NCBI GenBank assembly: GCA_964460185.1
Contig: CAYWTM010000125.1
Coordinates: 1-9,175 of the forward strand
Length of the DNA stretch: 9,175 nucleotides
Source: JAVJPJ01 sp040217295
GTDB lineage: Bacteria > Pseudomonadota > Alphaproteobacteria > Rhodobacterales > Rhodobacteraceae
Direction of reading: 5' to 3'
Shown: in pieces, positions 1 to 6,750 of the stretch
Layout of the letters: each line of letters opens with the position of its first letter
How positions within the stretch are numbered: position 1 is the stretch's first letter
The notes under the pieces: generated by a model
What the model was told of the DNA's origin: nothing
Database searches by the model: none
The model's input: the letters and a program-made list of their open reading frames with translations, nothing else
Position numbers and translations under genes: made by a program

Positions 1-314
1 CCGACGAAATGCATCTTGCCCGACAGGCAGGTCTGATAGCCCGCGCGCCGCAGGTGATGGGCATAGGTCGGGATGGATGACGCGAACTCGGCCGCATTGT
101 CGTAGACGCCCGTGCGGCTTGGCAGTTGCCCCGACATGAACGACGCCCGACCCGGCGCGCACAGCGGCGAGGCGGTATAGGCGTTCTGAAAGCGTGTCGA
201 GCGTTCGGCGAGGGCCTTGAGGTTAGGCGCATGGAGCCAATCGGCAGGTCCATCGGGAAACAGGGTGCCGTTCAACTGGTCGACCATGAGGATCAGGATG
301 TTGGGCCGGGTCAT
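1..314 (-). CDS. betC: Choline-sulfatase, N-terminal part (3' end outside window)
   Basis: Hydrolyses choline-O-sulfate to choline and sulfate, feeding the choline-to-glycine-betaine pathway in the cytoplasm. The visible 104 residues begin MTRPNILILMVDQLNGTLFP. They carry the sulfatase features in order: the metal-ligand Asp12 in the MVDQ stretch, the CAPGR signature at residues 52-56 (Cys52 would be converted to formylglycine), and the SGKMHF stretch near residues 98-103 with Lys100 and His102 of the active site. The match to BetC of Sinorhizobium is strong along the whole visible length. The ATG overlaps the betI stop as ATGA, and a GGAG site lies 7 bases upstream, so translation is probably coupled to betI. 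Only the N-terminal fifth or so of a protein of about 500 residues is present because the window ends. Other sulfatases share CxPxR, but the flanking LNGTLFPDGPADWLHAP text is specific to choline-sulfatases. Confidence 0.95.
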   Translation of the reverse strand, partial: MTRPNILILMVDQLNGTLFPDGPADWLHAPNLKALAERSTRFQNAYTASPLCAPGRASFMSGQLPSRTGVYDNAAEFASSIPTYAHHLRRAGYQTCLSGKMHFV

Positions 315-892
315 TGATGCGCTCCGCAGGTCAGGTCGAGATAGGCCTCGACCGTCGCGATCGCGGCCGCAGAGTCGGGCGGGCCGGCGTCCGACAGCGC
401 GTGGCGGATATACAGCCCGTCAATGAGGGCCGCCGTTGTCCGGGCCACATCCAACGGCGTCGCACAAATCGGGCGCAGCGCGTGGGTCAGGTTGGATACC
501 AACCGGCGCTGATAGACGCGCAACAGCCGCGCGGCCTCGGTGTTGGTCTGGGCCATGACATAGAAATTCAGCCAGGCGGCCACCACCTCGGTCTGGAAGT
601 TCGCGCCCCCGAAGCTGGCCTTCACCAGTGCCGAAAGCCGTGCGCGGGGCAGGGGGTTGCCGGCCAGTTCCCGGCGCGACTCGGCCCCGAATTCCGACAG
701 GATCGACCGCATTGCAGCCAGGAACAGTTCATCCTTGGACCCGAAGTAGTGATGCGCCAGAGCCGAAGACACGCCCGCAGCCTTCGCAATCTGTCCCACG
801 GTCACGTCCAAAGAGCCCTGACGCCCGATTTCTCCAATCGTTGCGTTGACAAGCGCGTCTTTACGCAGTGCCATCATGCCCGTGCGCGGCAT
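311..892 (-). CDS. betI: TetR-family choline-responsive repressor BetI
   Basis: A 193-residue TetR-type regulator, normal length for BetI. In studied bacteria BetI represses the choline-to-betaine genes and is relieved by choline. The N-terminal helix-turn-helix spans about residues 25-50 (VGQIAKAAGVSSALAHHYFG), with the typical TetR HYFGSKDEL segment at its end. The C-terminal ligand domain ends in LIDGLYIRHALS and a YLDLTCG tail like other BetI proteins. The start MPRTGM matches the conserved BetI opening (MPKxGM), and AAGGGG lies 7 bases upstream, so I keep the first Met although a Met-Met pair follows at residues 6-7. The gene is divergent from choX across a 94-bp region with a candidate operator, and its stop overlaps the betC start. 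The name is inferred from N-terminal similarity and from the neighbours betC and choXWV. Confidence 0.9.
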   Translation of the reverse strand: MPRTGMMALRKDALVNATIGEIGRQGSLDVTVGQIAKAAGVSSALAHHYFGSKDELFLAAMRSILSEFGAESRRELAGNPLPRARLSALVKASFGGANFQTEVVAAWLNFYVMAQTNTEAARLLRVYQRRLVSNLTHALRPICATPLDVARTTAALIDGLYIRHALSDAGPPDSAAAIATVEAYLDLTCGAHQ

Positions 893-909
893 GGCATTAC
901 CCCTTATGG

Positions 910-938
910 TTGCAATGCTGCAGAAGATAGGATTTTAA
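910..938 (+). promoter_or_regulatory. Possible promoter of the choX operon
   Basis: TTGCAA at 910-915 and TTTTAA at 933-938 are separated by 17 bases and lie about 50 bases before the choX ATG. The -35 match is fair (4 of 6 to the sigma-70 consensus) and the -10 match is weak (3 of 6). The -10-like element runs into the palindrome at 935-954, which would let a bound repressor block initiation. This is a suggestion from spacing and composition only. Confidence 0.3.
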
Positions 939-954
939 TTGACTGGTCAATCAA
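935..954. promoter_or_regulatory. Candidate BetI operator (palindrome)
   Basis: A 20-base imperfect palindrome with core TTGACTGGTCAA at 939-950. Eight of ten base pairs are complementary; the mismatches are the central pair and 937/952. It lies in the 94-bp region between the divergent betI and choX genes, the expected place for a TetR-type dimer site controlling both. The TTGA...TCAA half-sites resemble what I recall of BetI-type operators. Assignment to BetI is inference from position and symmetry. Confidence 0.6.
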
Positions 955-971
955 CAAAAAGACCACCAACC

Positions 972-976
972 GGGAG
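972..976 (+). promoter_or_regulatory. Ribosome binding site deciding the choX start
   Basis: GGGAG lies 10 bases before the ATG at 987. It supports that ATG over the in-frame TTG at 939, which would add 16 residues ahead of the signal peptide and lies inside the candidate operator palindrome. Confidence 0.6.
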
Positions 977-986
977 ATACCTCATC

Positions 987-1937
987 ATGACCCTTTTCAA
1001 TCGTACTGCCTGTTCGGTACTCGCCCTCGGCCTGACCACGGGCGCGGCGCTGGCGGATGCGCATGCCGAATGCGGCACCGTGACCTTCTCGGACGTGGGC
1101 TGGACCGACATCACCGCGACCACTGCCGCGACCTCTGTCGTGCTCGAGGCGCTTGGCTACGAGACCGAGACGCTGGTCCTGTCGGTGCCGGTGACCTACA
1201 CCTCGCTGGCCTCGGGAGATGTCGACATCTTCCTGGGCAACTGGATGCCAACGATGGAGGCCGATATCGCCCCCTACCGCGATGCGGGAACCGTCGACAC
1301 CGTACGCGCCAACCTTGAAGGCGCGAAATACACGCTGGCCACCAACGCCGCCGGTGCCGCGCTGGGCATCGGCGATTTCGCCGACATCGCAGCCTTTGCC
1401 GACGAACTGGACGGCGACATTTACGGCATCGAGCCCGGCAATGACGGCAATCGCCTGATCATGGACATGATCGGTGCAGATGCCTTTGGCCTTGGCGCGG
1501 CGGAATTCGAGGTCGTGGAAAGCTCGGAACAGGGGATGCTGGCACAGGTTGCCCGCGCCTCGGACCGCGATGAGCCGATCATCTTCCTCGGCTGGGAACC
1601 GCACCCGATGAATGCCAATTTCGAACTGACCTACCTGACGGGCGGCGACGATTGGTTCGGCCCGGACCTGGGCGGCGCGACGGTCTATACCAACACCAGC
1701 GCCGGCTATGCCGAAGCCTGCCCGAACGTGGGTGCGTTGTTGGCCAACCTGGAATTCACCCTCGCCATGGAAAACGAGATCATGGGCGCGATCCTGAATG
1801 ATGGCGAAGACCCCGAAGACGCGGCGATGGCCTGGCTGTCGGCCAATACCGACGTCGTGATGGGCTGGCTTGACGGTGTGACCACCATCGACGGCGGCGA
1901 CGCGGCGGCGGCCGTGGCCGCTGCGCTGGACATGTAA
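987..1937 (+). CDS. choX: Choline ABC transporter, periplasmic substrate-binding protein
   Basis: Binds choline in the periplasm and delivers it to the ChoW permease. The 316-residue precursor opens with a signal peptide: Arg6, a hydrophobic stretch at about 8-22, and a likely cut after the ALADA region near residues 23-25. By alignment from memory with Sinorhizobium ChoX, the choline box is present: Trp39 and Asp41 (GWTD), Trp86 (GNWMP), Tyr115 (GAKYT), Asn152 (PGNDGN) and Trp203 (LGWEPHP). Cys29 and Cys245 are placed like the ChoX disulfide pair. Aromatic cages of this kind bind the trimethylammonium group, so choline is the best substrate guess, with glycine betaine possible. The start is the ATG with GGGAG 10 bases upstream. 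The gene leads the operon and is followed by a strong hairpin before choW. Confidence 0.92.
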   Translation: MTLFNRTACSVLALGLTTGAALADAHAECGTVTFSDVGWTDITATTAATSVVLEALGYETETLVLSVPVTYTSLASGDVDIFLGNWMPTMEADIAPYRDAGTVDTVRANLEGAKYTLATNAAGAALGIGDFADIAAFADELDGDIYGIEPGNDGNRLIMDMIGADAFGLGAAEFEVVESSEQGMLAQVARASDRDEPIIFLGWEPHPMNANFELTYLTGGDDWFGPDLGGATVYTNTSAGYAEACPNVGALLANLEFTLAMENEIMGAILNDGEDPEDAAMAWLSANTDVVMGWLDGVTTIDGGDAAAAVAAALDM

Positions 1938-1962
1938 GACGCAGCTTGTCAAACATTAGCTT

Positions 1963-1996
1963 GGGCGGCGCGGCCGTGATCGCGCCGCCCTTTCTC
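1963..1996 (+). terminator. Intra-operon hairpin with T-rich tail between choX and choW
   Basis: A perfect 10-bp GC stem (GGGCGGCGCG at 1963-1972 with CGCGCCGCCC at 1981-1990) and an 8-base loop, followed by TTTCTC. It has the form of a rho-independent terminator, but choW starts only 18 bases later, so partial termination or mRNA 3'-end protection is likely. Such elements often raise the level of the binding protein over the membrane components in ABC operons. Confidence 0.7.
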
Positions 1997-2013
1997 TGAC
2001 CCTATGAGGTGTC

Positions 2014-2970
2014 ATGCTATCCTGGCTCACCGAATGTGACGGCCCCGAAGACTATGCGGGCCAGGGGCCCTTGGGCTTTCTGACCGAATGCAAACTTCGG
2101 GTGGGTGACGCGGCCGAGGCCGGATTCGACTGGCTGCAGGACAATCTGTCGGGATTTTTCGACCTGATGGCCGCGGGTCTGGAAATCATGATCGAGGCGA
2201 TCCTGGCGCTGTTGCAGGACCCGCCCAACACCGGATGGTTCGAGGATCTGCGCCGGTCCGAGATCACGTATCTCTATCCGCAGGACTGGCATCCTATCCT
2301 GATCATCGCGATCTTTTGCGGGCTGGCGTGGTGGATGCACAGATCGTGGAAGATGCCCGCGATGGTGGCCATCGGCCTGCTGTTCATCGTCAACCAGGGC
2401 TATTGGGAAGAAACCACCGAAAGCCTGACCCTGGTTCTGTCGGCCTGTGTGGTCTGCATGGGTCTTGGCGTGCCCATCGGCATCGCCGCCGCCCATCGTC
2501 CGCGCCTGTATGCCACCATGCGCCCGGTACTGGACCTGATGCAGACGCTGCCGACCTTTGTCTACCTGATCCCGGCCATCGTCTTTTTCGGCATCGGCAT
2601 GGTGCCCGGCCTGATCGCCACCGTCATCTTCGTGCTGCCCGCTCCGATCCGCCTGACCCACCTGGGCATCACCGCGACCCCCACGGCCCTGCTGGAAGCC
2701 GCCGATGCCTTTGGCGCCACCCCGTCCCAGAAACTGTGGAAGGTCGAGCTTCCCTACGCCCTTCCGCAGATCATGGCCGGCCTGAACCAGACCATCATGC
2801 TGTCGCTGTCCATGGTCGTGATCGCAGCACTCGTGGGCGCGGATGGCCTTGGTGTGCCGGTGGTGCGCGCGCTCAATCAGGTCAATACCGGACTGGGCTT
2901 CGAAAGTGGCTTCATCATCGTGGTCGTGGCCATCTTGCTTGACCGGCTGTTGAGAGTTCAGCGCAAATGA
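2014..2970 (+). CDS. choW: Choline ABC transporter, permease
   Basis: Membrane-spanning subunit of the choline importer, 318 residues, of the ProW/OpuAB type. Hydrophobic segments are visible at about 93-108, 114-127, 137-160, 180-215, 258-280 and 299-311. The ABC permease EAA loop is at about 228-246 (EAADAFGATPSQKLWKVELP, with the conserved EAA and distal G/LP), which docks on the ATPase. The first 90 residues are soluble or amphipathic, as in ProW-type proteins, and contain the short similar stretches WLTEC (4-8) and FLTEC (22-26). GAGG sits 4 bases before the ATG, and no other start fits better. The stop overlaps the next gene as ATGA. Substrate is inferred from the adjacent choX and betIC. 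Confidence 0.92.
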   Translation: MLSWLTECDGPEDYAGQGPLGFLTECKLRVGDAAEAGFDWLQDNLSGFFDLMAAGLEIMIEAILALLQDPPNTGWFEDLRRSEITYLYPQDWHPILIIAIFCGLAWWMHRSWKMPAMVAIGLLFIVNQGYWEETTESLTLVLSACVVCMGLGVPIGIAAAHRPRLYATMRPVLDLMQTLPTFVYLIPAIVFFGIGMVPGLIATVIFVLPAPIRLTHLGITATPTALLEAADAFGATPSQKLWKVELPYALPQIMAGLNQTIMLSLSMVVIAALVGADGLGVPVVRALNQVNTGLGFESGFIIVVVAILLDRLLRVQRK

Positions 2971-3383
2971 CCGGACCGCATCAGGCCCAGTGCCATTGTG
3001 GCACCGTCCAGTTCACCGTCGCCCTGTCCGACGGGCTGAGCACCGCGCGGCGCTGCACCTGTTCCTACTGCACGATGCGCGGGGCCGTGGCCGTGTCGGC
3101 GCCGCTTGACGGGATCCATTTCACCGCCGGCAAGGACAATCTGACGCTCTACCAATTCAACACCCGCACGGCGAAACACTTCTTTTGCAGGACCTGTGGC
3201 ATCTACACCCACCACCAGCGGCGATCGAACCCTGATGAATACGGGGTCAACATGGCCTGTCTTGCGGGTCTGAGCCCCTGGGACCTGTCGCAGATCACCG
3301 TCAATGACGGCCAATCCCACCCCTCCGACGGCGCACCGGCGCGCGTGGATGGTGTGCTGCGCTATGAAAAGGCCCCCACATGA
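2967..3383 (+). CDS. GFA/CENP-V-fold zinc protein within the choline transporter operon
   Basis: A 138-residue protein of the glutathione-dependent formaldehyde-activating (GFA) family. The seven-cysteine pattern is complete: Cys9 and Cys11 (CHC), Cys30, Cys32 and Cys35 (CTCSYC), and Cys74 and Cys77 (CRTC). In the family one zinc is held by the 9/11/74/77-type set and a second by the CxCxxC set. The founding Paracoccus Gfa was proposed to speed the joining of formaldehyde to glutathione, but that activity has been disputed, and many homologues have no known substrate. The gene is coupled on both sides: its ATG overlaps the choW stop and its stop overlaps the choV start (ATGA in both cases). 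It is therefore translated with the transporter although it is not a known transporter part. A role in handling formaldehyde from betaine demethylation is inference only. Confidence 0.88.
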   Translation: MTGPHQAQCHCGTVQFTVALSDGLSTARRCTCSYCTMRGAVAVSAPLDGIHFTAGKDNLTLYQFNTRTAKHFFCRTCGIYTHHQRRSNPDEYGVNMACLAGLSPWDLSQITVNDGQSHPSDGAPARVDGVLRYEKAPT

Positions 3384-4393
3384 GCATCGCCGTCCGTTTC
3401 AACAAGGTCTGCATCATGTTCGGCGATGCGCCCGGCCCGGCCCTGGCCGAAGCCGACAAGGGCCGCAGCCGCGCCGATATCCAGGCCGAAACAGGCCAGG
3501 TTCTGGGCGTGCATGATTGCTCGCTCGACGTCGAGGCAGGGGAAATCCTGGTGCTCATGGGCCTGTCTGGGTCGGGAAAATCCACGCTCTTGCGAGCGGT
3601 CAACGGCTTGAACCCCGTCGCGCGCGGCACGGTCGAGGTGCATGACGGCGATTGGTCCTGCACGCTGCCCGGCGCGCCTTCGGGCGATCTGCGCCGCCTG
3701 CGCCAGAACAGCGTGTCGATGGTGTTTCAGCAATTCGGCCTGCTGCCCTGGCGCACGGTGCGCGAGAACGTGGGGCTGGGTCTGGAACTGGCCGGTCAAT
3801 CGGTGGCCGAGAGAACCGCGCGCGTGGACCATCAACTGGACCTGGTGGGGCTGAGCGACTGGGCAGACCGCAAGGTGGGCGAGTTGTCAGGCGGCATGCA
3901 GCAACGCGTGGGGCTCGCCCGTGCCTTTGCCACCGATGCGCCGATCTTGCTGATGGATGAGCCGTTTTCGGCGCTGGACCCGTTGATCCGGTCAAAACTG
4001 CAAGACGAGTTGCTGGATCTTCAGCGCGATCTCAAACGGACCATCATCTTTGTCAGCCATGACCTTGATGAAGCCTTCAAGATCGGCAACCGCATCGCGA
4101 TCATGGAGGGCGGCCGCATTGTCCAATTGGGCACGCCCCGCGAGATCTTTTCGAACCCGATCAATGACTACGTGGCGGAATTCGTGGCCAATATGAACCC
4201 GCTCGGCGTGCTGACGGCGCGCGACGTGATGCGCCCTGTCCCCTCGGACGGCGAACGCATTCCCGTGGAAACGCCGGTGCGCGACATCCTCGTGCGCTTT
4301 GCACAGACCCCGACGCCGCTGGCCGTCGAAGAGGCGGGCGCGGTCATCGGGACCGTGACCCCCGAAAGCATAGCCGCCCGCCTTGGCGCTTGA
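3380..4393 (+). CDS. choV: Choline ABC transporter, ATP-binding protein
   Basis: ATPase that powers choline import, 337 residues. The motifs are complete and in order: Walker A GLSGSGKST (61-69), Q-loop FQQ (116-118), signature LSGGMQQ (169-175), Walker B ILLMDEP (189-195), D-loop SALD (197-200) and switch His227. Between the first strand and Walker A there is a long insert (about residues 15-42), as in ProV-type proteins. After the nucleotide-binding domain comes a short tail (about 270-337) with a single weak CBS-like stretch (LTARDVMRPV ... IGTVTPESIAARL), shorter than the tandem CBS pair of E. coli ProV. That tail could still sense ionic conditions, but this is uncertain. The start overlaps the stop of the GFA-like gene, and AAGG lies about 9 bases upstream. 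It is the last gene of the operon. Confidence 0.92.
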   Translation: MSIAVRFNKVCIMFGDAPGPALAEADKGRSRADIQAETGQVLGVHDCSLDVEAGEILVLMGLSGSGKSTLLRAVNGLNPVARGTVEVHDGDWSCTLPGAPSGDLRRLRQNSVSMVFQQFGLLPWRTVRENVGLGLELAGQSVAERTARVDHQLDLVGLSDWADRKVGELSGGMQQRVGLARAFATDAPILLMDEPFSALDPLIRSKLQDELLDLQRDLKRTIIFVSHDLDEAFKIGNRIAIMEGGRIVQLGTPREIFSNPINDYVAEFVANMNPLGVLTARDVMRPVPSDGERIPVETPVRDILVRFAQTPTPLAVEEAGAVIGTVTPESIAARLGA

Positions 4394-4414
4394 CGCGCAA
4401 TGGAGGCGCTTTTC

Positions 4415-4483
4415 CCGTATTTGAAACAAGAAGAAAGGCAATTTTATTAAAAATGTCGGCGCTTCTTCTTGGCGCAAATACGG
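4415..4483. repeat. Long imperfect inverted repeat between convergent operons
   Basis: Arms at 4415-4435 and 4463-4483 pair at 18 of 21 positions. Nine pairs (CCGTATTTG with CAAATACGG) and nine pairs (CAAGAAGAA with TTCTTCTTG) are separated by a 3-base mismatch (AAA opposite GCG). The 27-base loop is AT-rich and holds a small palindrome (ATTTT at 4441-4445, AAAAT at 4450-4454). It fills most of the 102-bp gap between the ends of choV (+) and the small acyl-CoA dehydrogenase (-). A bidirectional terminator is the simplest reading, but there is no clear T-run after either arm. A small palindromic repeat element is the alternative. Confidence 0.65.
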
Positions 4484-4495
4484 CCGCCGGAGGCA

Positions 4496-5560
4496 TTAAG
4501 GTCCTGTTCGTTCGGCCTGAAGCAGATCCATCAGGCGTTCCAGGTGCCAGTCGGTATCCCCGAGTTGATGGTCGATCATCACCAGTCTCTTGGCATAGTG
4601 GCTGGCGGGGTATTCCCATGTCATGGCGATCCCGCCATGCATCTGGATGACCTCCTCGGCGACCTGTCGTGCGATGCGCCCGACCAGGTGTTTGGCCTGG
4701 CTGGCCCGCCTTGCCCGGTCCGGGGTGTCCATGGCGGCGGCTGCGAGGATCACGATGGACCGGGCCTGTTCGATCTCGATCGACAGATCCACGGCGCGGT
4801 GCTGCAACGCCTGGAAGCTGCCGATGGGTTTGCCGAATTGCCGGCGCGTCCCGAGATAGTCGACCAGCATGCCATACGCCGCCTCCATCGCGCCAAGCGC
4901 TTCTGCGCACAGGGCGAGCGCGCCCCAGTCAAGGGCCTCCGCGATGGCAGCCCGTGCATCGGCAAGGCGCAATGTGGCGGGCGTGTTGTCGACGAACACC
5001 TCGGCCGCCGGGCCTCCGTCGATCATGCCGTAGCTTGCGATCTCGGCATCGGTGGCCGCGATCTGCCACAGGCCCAGGTCATGTGTCGCGATCAGCAACC
5101 GGTCGGCCGCCCCCCCGCCATAGACCACCGATTTCCGGCCTGTCAGGGCCGTCCCGTCGGCCCGTGTGGTCATCGCGGACAGGTCATAAGGAGAGTCCAG
5201 CTCGCCCAAACCCACCGCATAGCGGTGCGTCCCGTCCAGCAAGGGCGCCAGATTGCCGCCTGCCGCGCCGATCAGCCGGATCGCCATCAACTGGCCCAGG
5301 ACCGGCTCGGGGCAAAGCGCGCGGCCCAGTTCCTCGAACACGACCGCGATATCGAAGCCGGCCCCGCCCATGCCGCCGTGATCCTCGCTTGCGAAGGCAT
5401 GAAACAGTCCCAACTCAGCCAGGTCGGTCCATTTGGACGGGTCATGCCAGGGTGCCTCGTAGGCCACGCGATTGCGGTGCTCGATCCCGTATTGCTCTGA
5501 CAGGTAGCGCCGCAGCGTATCGGCCAACATGCGGCGATCATCGGAGATCTGGAAATCCAT
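4496..5560 (-). CDS. Acyl-CoA dehydrogenase, small (PimD-like) subunit
   Basis: A 354-residue acyl-CoA dehydrogenase-fold protein, shorter than the usual 380-400. It shows the N-terminal helical domain (MDFQISDDRRMLADTLRRYL), a middle domain, and the C-terminal FAD-contact stretches TRRQFGKPIGSFQALQH (from 238) and QMHGG (306-310). The C-terminus ends soon after and lacks the IYEGT motif that holds the catalytic Glu in many family members. The position of the alternative base (Glu in the isovaleryl-CoA dehydrogenase type) also appears to be occupied otherwise. It starts within the stop of the larger dehydrogenase (TGATG, one shared base), so equal production is likely. I infer a non-catalytic or FAD-site-contributing partner of a heteromer, like PimD or the paired FadE proteins of actinobacteria. 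The exact substrate is unknown. Confidence 0.85.
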   Translation of the reverse strand: MDFQISDDRRMLADTLRRYLSEQYGIEHRNRVAYEAPWHDPSKWTDLAELGLFHAFASEDHGGMGGAGFDIAVVFEELGRALCPEPVLGQLMAIRLIGAAGGNLAPLLDGTHRYAVGLGELDSPYDLSAMTTRADGTALTGRKSVVYGGGAADRLLIATHDLGLWQIAATDAEIASYGMIDGGPAAEVFVDNTPATLRLADARAAIAEALDWGALALCAEALGAMEAAYGMLVDYLGTRRQFGKPIGSFQALQHRAVDLSIEIEQARSIVILAAAAMDTPDRARRASQAKHLVGRIARQVAEEVIQMHGGIAMTWEYPASHYAKRLVMIDHQLGDTDWHLERLMDLLQAERTGP

Positions 5561-6744
5561 CAGCCCAACATCCCCTTGGCCAGAATGTTGCGCTGGATCT
5601 CGTTCGAGCCGCCATAGATCGAGATCTTGCGGTTGTTGAAATAGGCGGCCGCGTTCATCGCGTGCCCGTCGGGGGCGATCCCCAGGTTGTCGTCCAGATC
5701 CTCCGACGGGAAGGGTGCCGCGGCAGGGCCGAGGGCGCGCCGCGCCAGATCGTTGATCGCTTGCCGGATCACGGTGGATTTGATCTTGAGCATGGAGGGT
5801 TCCGCCACCAGGCGCCCGCCCCGTGCCGCCCGGTCCAGCATCCGCAGGTTGGTGATCTTCATGGCCTCCAGTTCGGCCTCGACACTGGCCAGGCGCGCCG
5901 CGAAAAGTGCATTTTGGATCAGTGGCTTGCCCCCACGAGTGACAGTGTGGGCCAGGTTCTTGACCTGTTCGAAGGCCTGTGTCGAAAACCCGACGCCCGC
6001 GATATTGGTGCGTTCGTGCCCCAGCAGGTACTTGGCGATGGTCCAGCCCATGTTTTCGCCGCCCACAAGGTTTTTCACCGGAACCCGGACATCGGTGAAA
6101 AAGACCTCGTTCACTTCGTAGCCGCCTTCGATCAGGCGGATCGGGCGCATGTCGATGCCGGGGGTGTCGAGGTCGATCAGCAGGAACGAAATCCCTTCCT
6201 GTGGTTTGCCGTCAAGGCGCGTGCGCACCAGGCAAAAGATGCGGTTGGCGTATTGGCCAAAGGTCGTCCATGTCTTTTGCCCGTTGACCACGTAGTGATC
6301 GCCGTCACGATCTGCACGGGTCTTGAGGCTGGCCAGATCGGACCCCGCGCCGGGTTCGGAATAGCCCTGACACCACCAATCGCGCCCGTCGAGGATGCGG
6401 GGAAGGTATTCCGCCTGCTGCGCGGTCGAGCCGTAGGTCATCAGGACCGGGCCCAACATCCTGAGGCCAAAGGGCACCAGCCGCGGCGCATCCGCGAGAC
6501 AGCATTCCTCTTCGAAGATATGCGATTGGATCGGCCCCCAGTCCTGCCCGCCAAAGGCCTTGGGCCATGGCCCCGCCAGCCAGCCTTTCGCGTGCAGGAT
6601 CGCGTGCCAACGGTCCATGTCATGCTTGGTCAGCCCGCGCCGCGCGGCGACCTTGGCGGAAATCTCGGGCGGCAGTGCGTCGGCCAGAAAGCTGCGGACC
6701 TCGTCCTGGAACGCGGATTCGAGGGCCGAATATCTCAGGTCCAT
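5560..6744 (-). CDS. Acyl-CoA dehydrogenase, large (PimC-like) subunit
   Basis: A 394-residue FAD-dependent acyl-CoA dehydrogenase that would introduce the alpha-beta double bond in an acyl-CoA. Visible signatures are YSEPGAGSDL (128-137, substrate/FAD region), VVNGQKTWTT (152-161), and IYGGSNEIQRN (376-386) at the C-terminus. In the last motif Gly378 replaces the Glu of the common IYEGT, so the base is not there. Glu244 in LGHERTNIAG lies at the position used by isovaleryl-CoA dehydrogenase and by FadE26-type heteromeric enzymes, and is the likely base. The gene starts 6 bases after the hydratase/dehydrogenase stop, with a GAGG site overlapping that stop region, and overlaps the small subunit gene by one base. 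It resembles PimC, so a dicarboxylyl-CoA substrate is plausible but not shown. Confidence 0.9.
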   Translation of the reverse strand: MDLRYSALESAFQDEVRSFLADALPPEISAKVAARRGLTKHDMDRWHAILHAKGWLAGPWPKAFGGQDWGPIQSHIFEEECCLADAPRLVPFGLRMLGPVLMTYGSTAQQAEYLPRILDGRDWWCQGYSEPGAGSDLASLKTRADRDGDHYVVNGQKTWTTFGQYANRIFCLVRTRLDGKPQEGISFLLIDLDTPGIDMRPIRLIEGGYEVNEVFFTDVRVPVKNLVGGENMGWTIAKYLLGHERTNIAGVGFSTQAFEQVKNLAHTVTRGGKPLIQNALFAARLASVEAELEAMKITNLRMLDRAARGGRLVAEPSMLKIKSTVIRQAINDLARRALGPAAAPFPSEDLDDNLGIAPDGHAMNAAAYFNNRKISIYGGSNEIQRNILAKGMLG

Positions 6745-6750
6745 CTTGCG

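Noticed and set aside
314..1318. A 334-residue open frame on the plus strand across betI and the start of choX
   Set aside because: It crosses the divergent regulatory region and the first third of choX in the wrong frame; betI and choX are clearly the genes.
951..1952. A 333-residue open frame on the minus strand
   Set aside because: Antisense to choX, which has a signal peptide and a complete choline box; the frame is a GC-bias shadow.
2017..2661. A 214-residue open frame on the minus strand within choW
   Set aside because: Antisense to the permease; His/Gln/Arg/Gly-rich with no domain.
4469..5500. A 343-residue open frame on the plus strand
   Set aside because: Mirror of the small acyl-CoA dehydrogenase; no domain or convincing start region.
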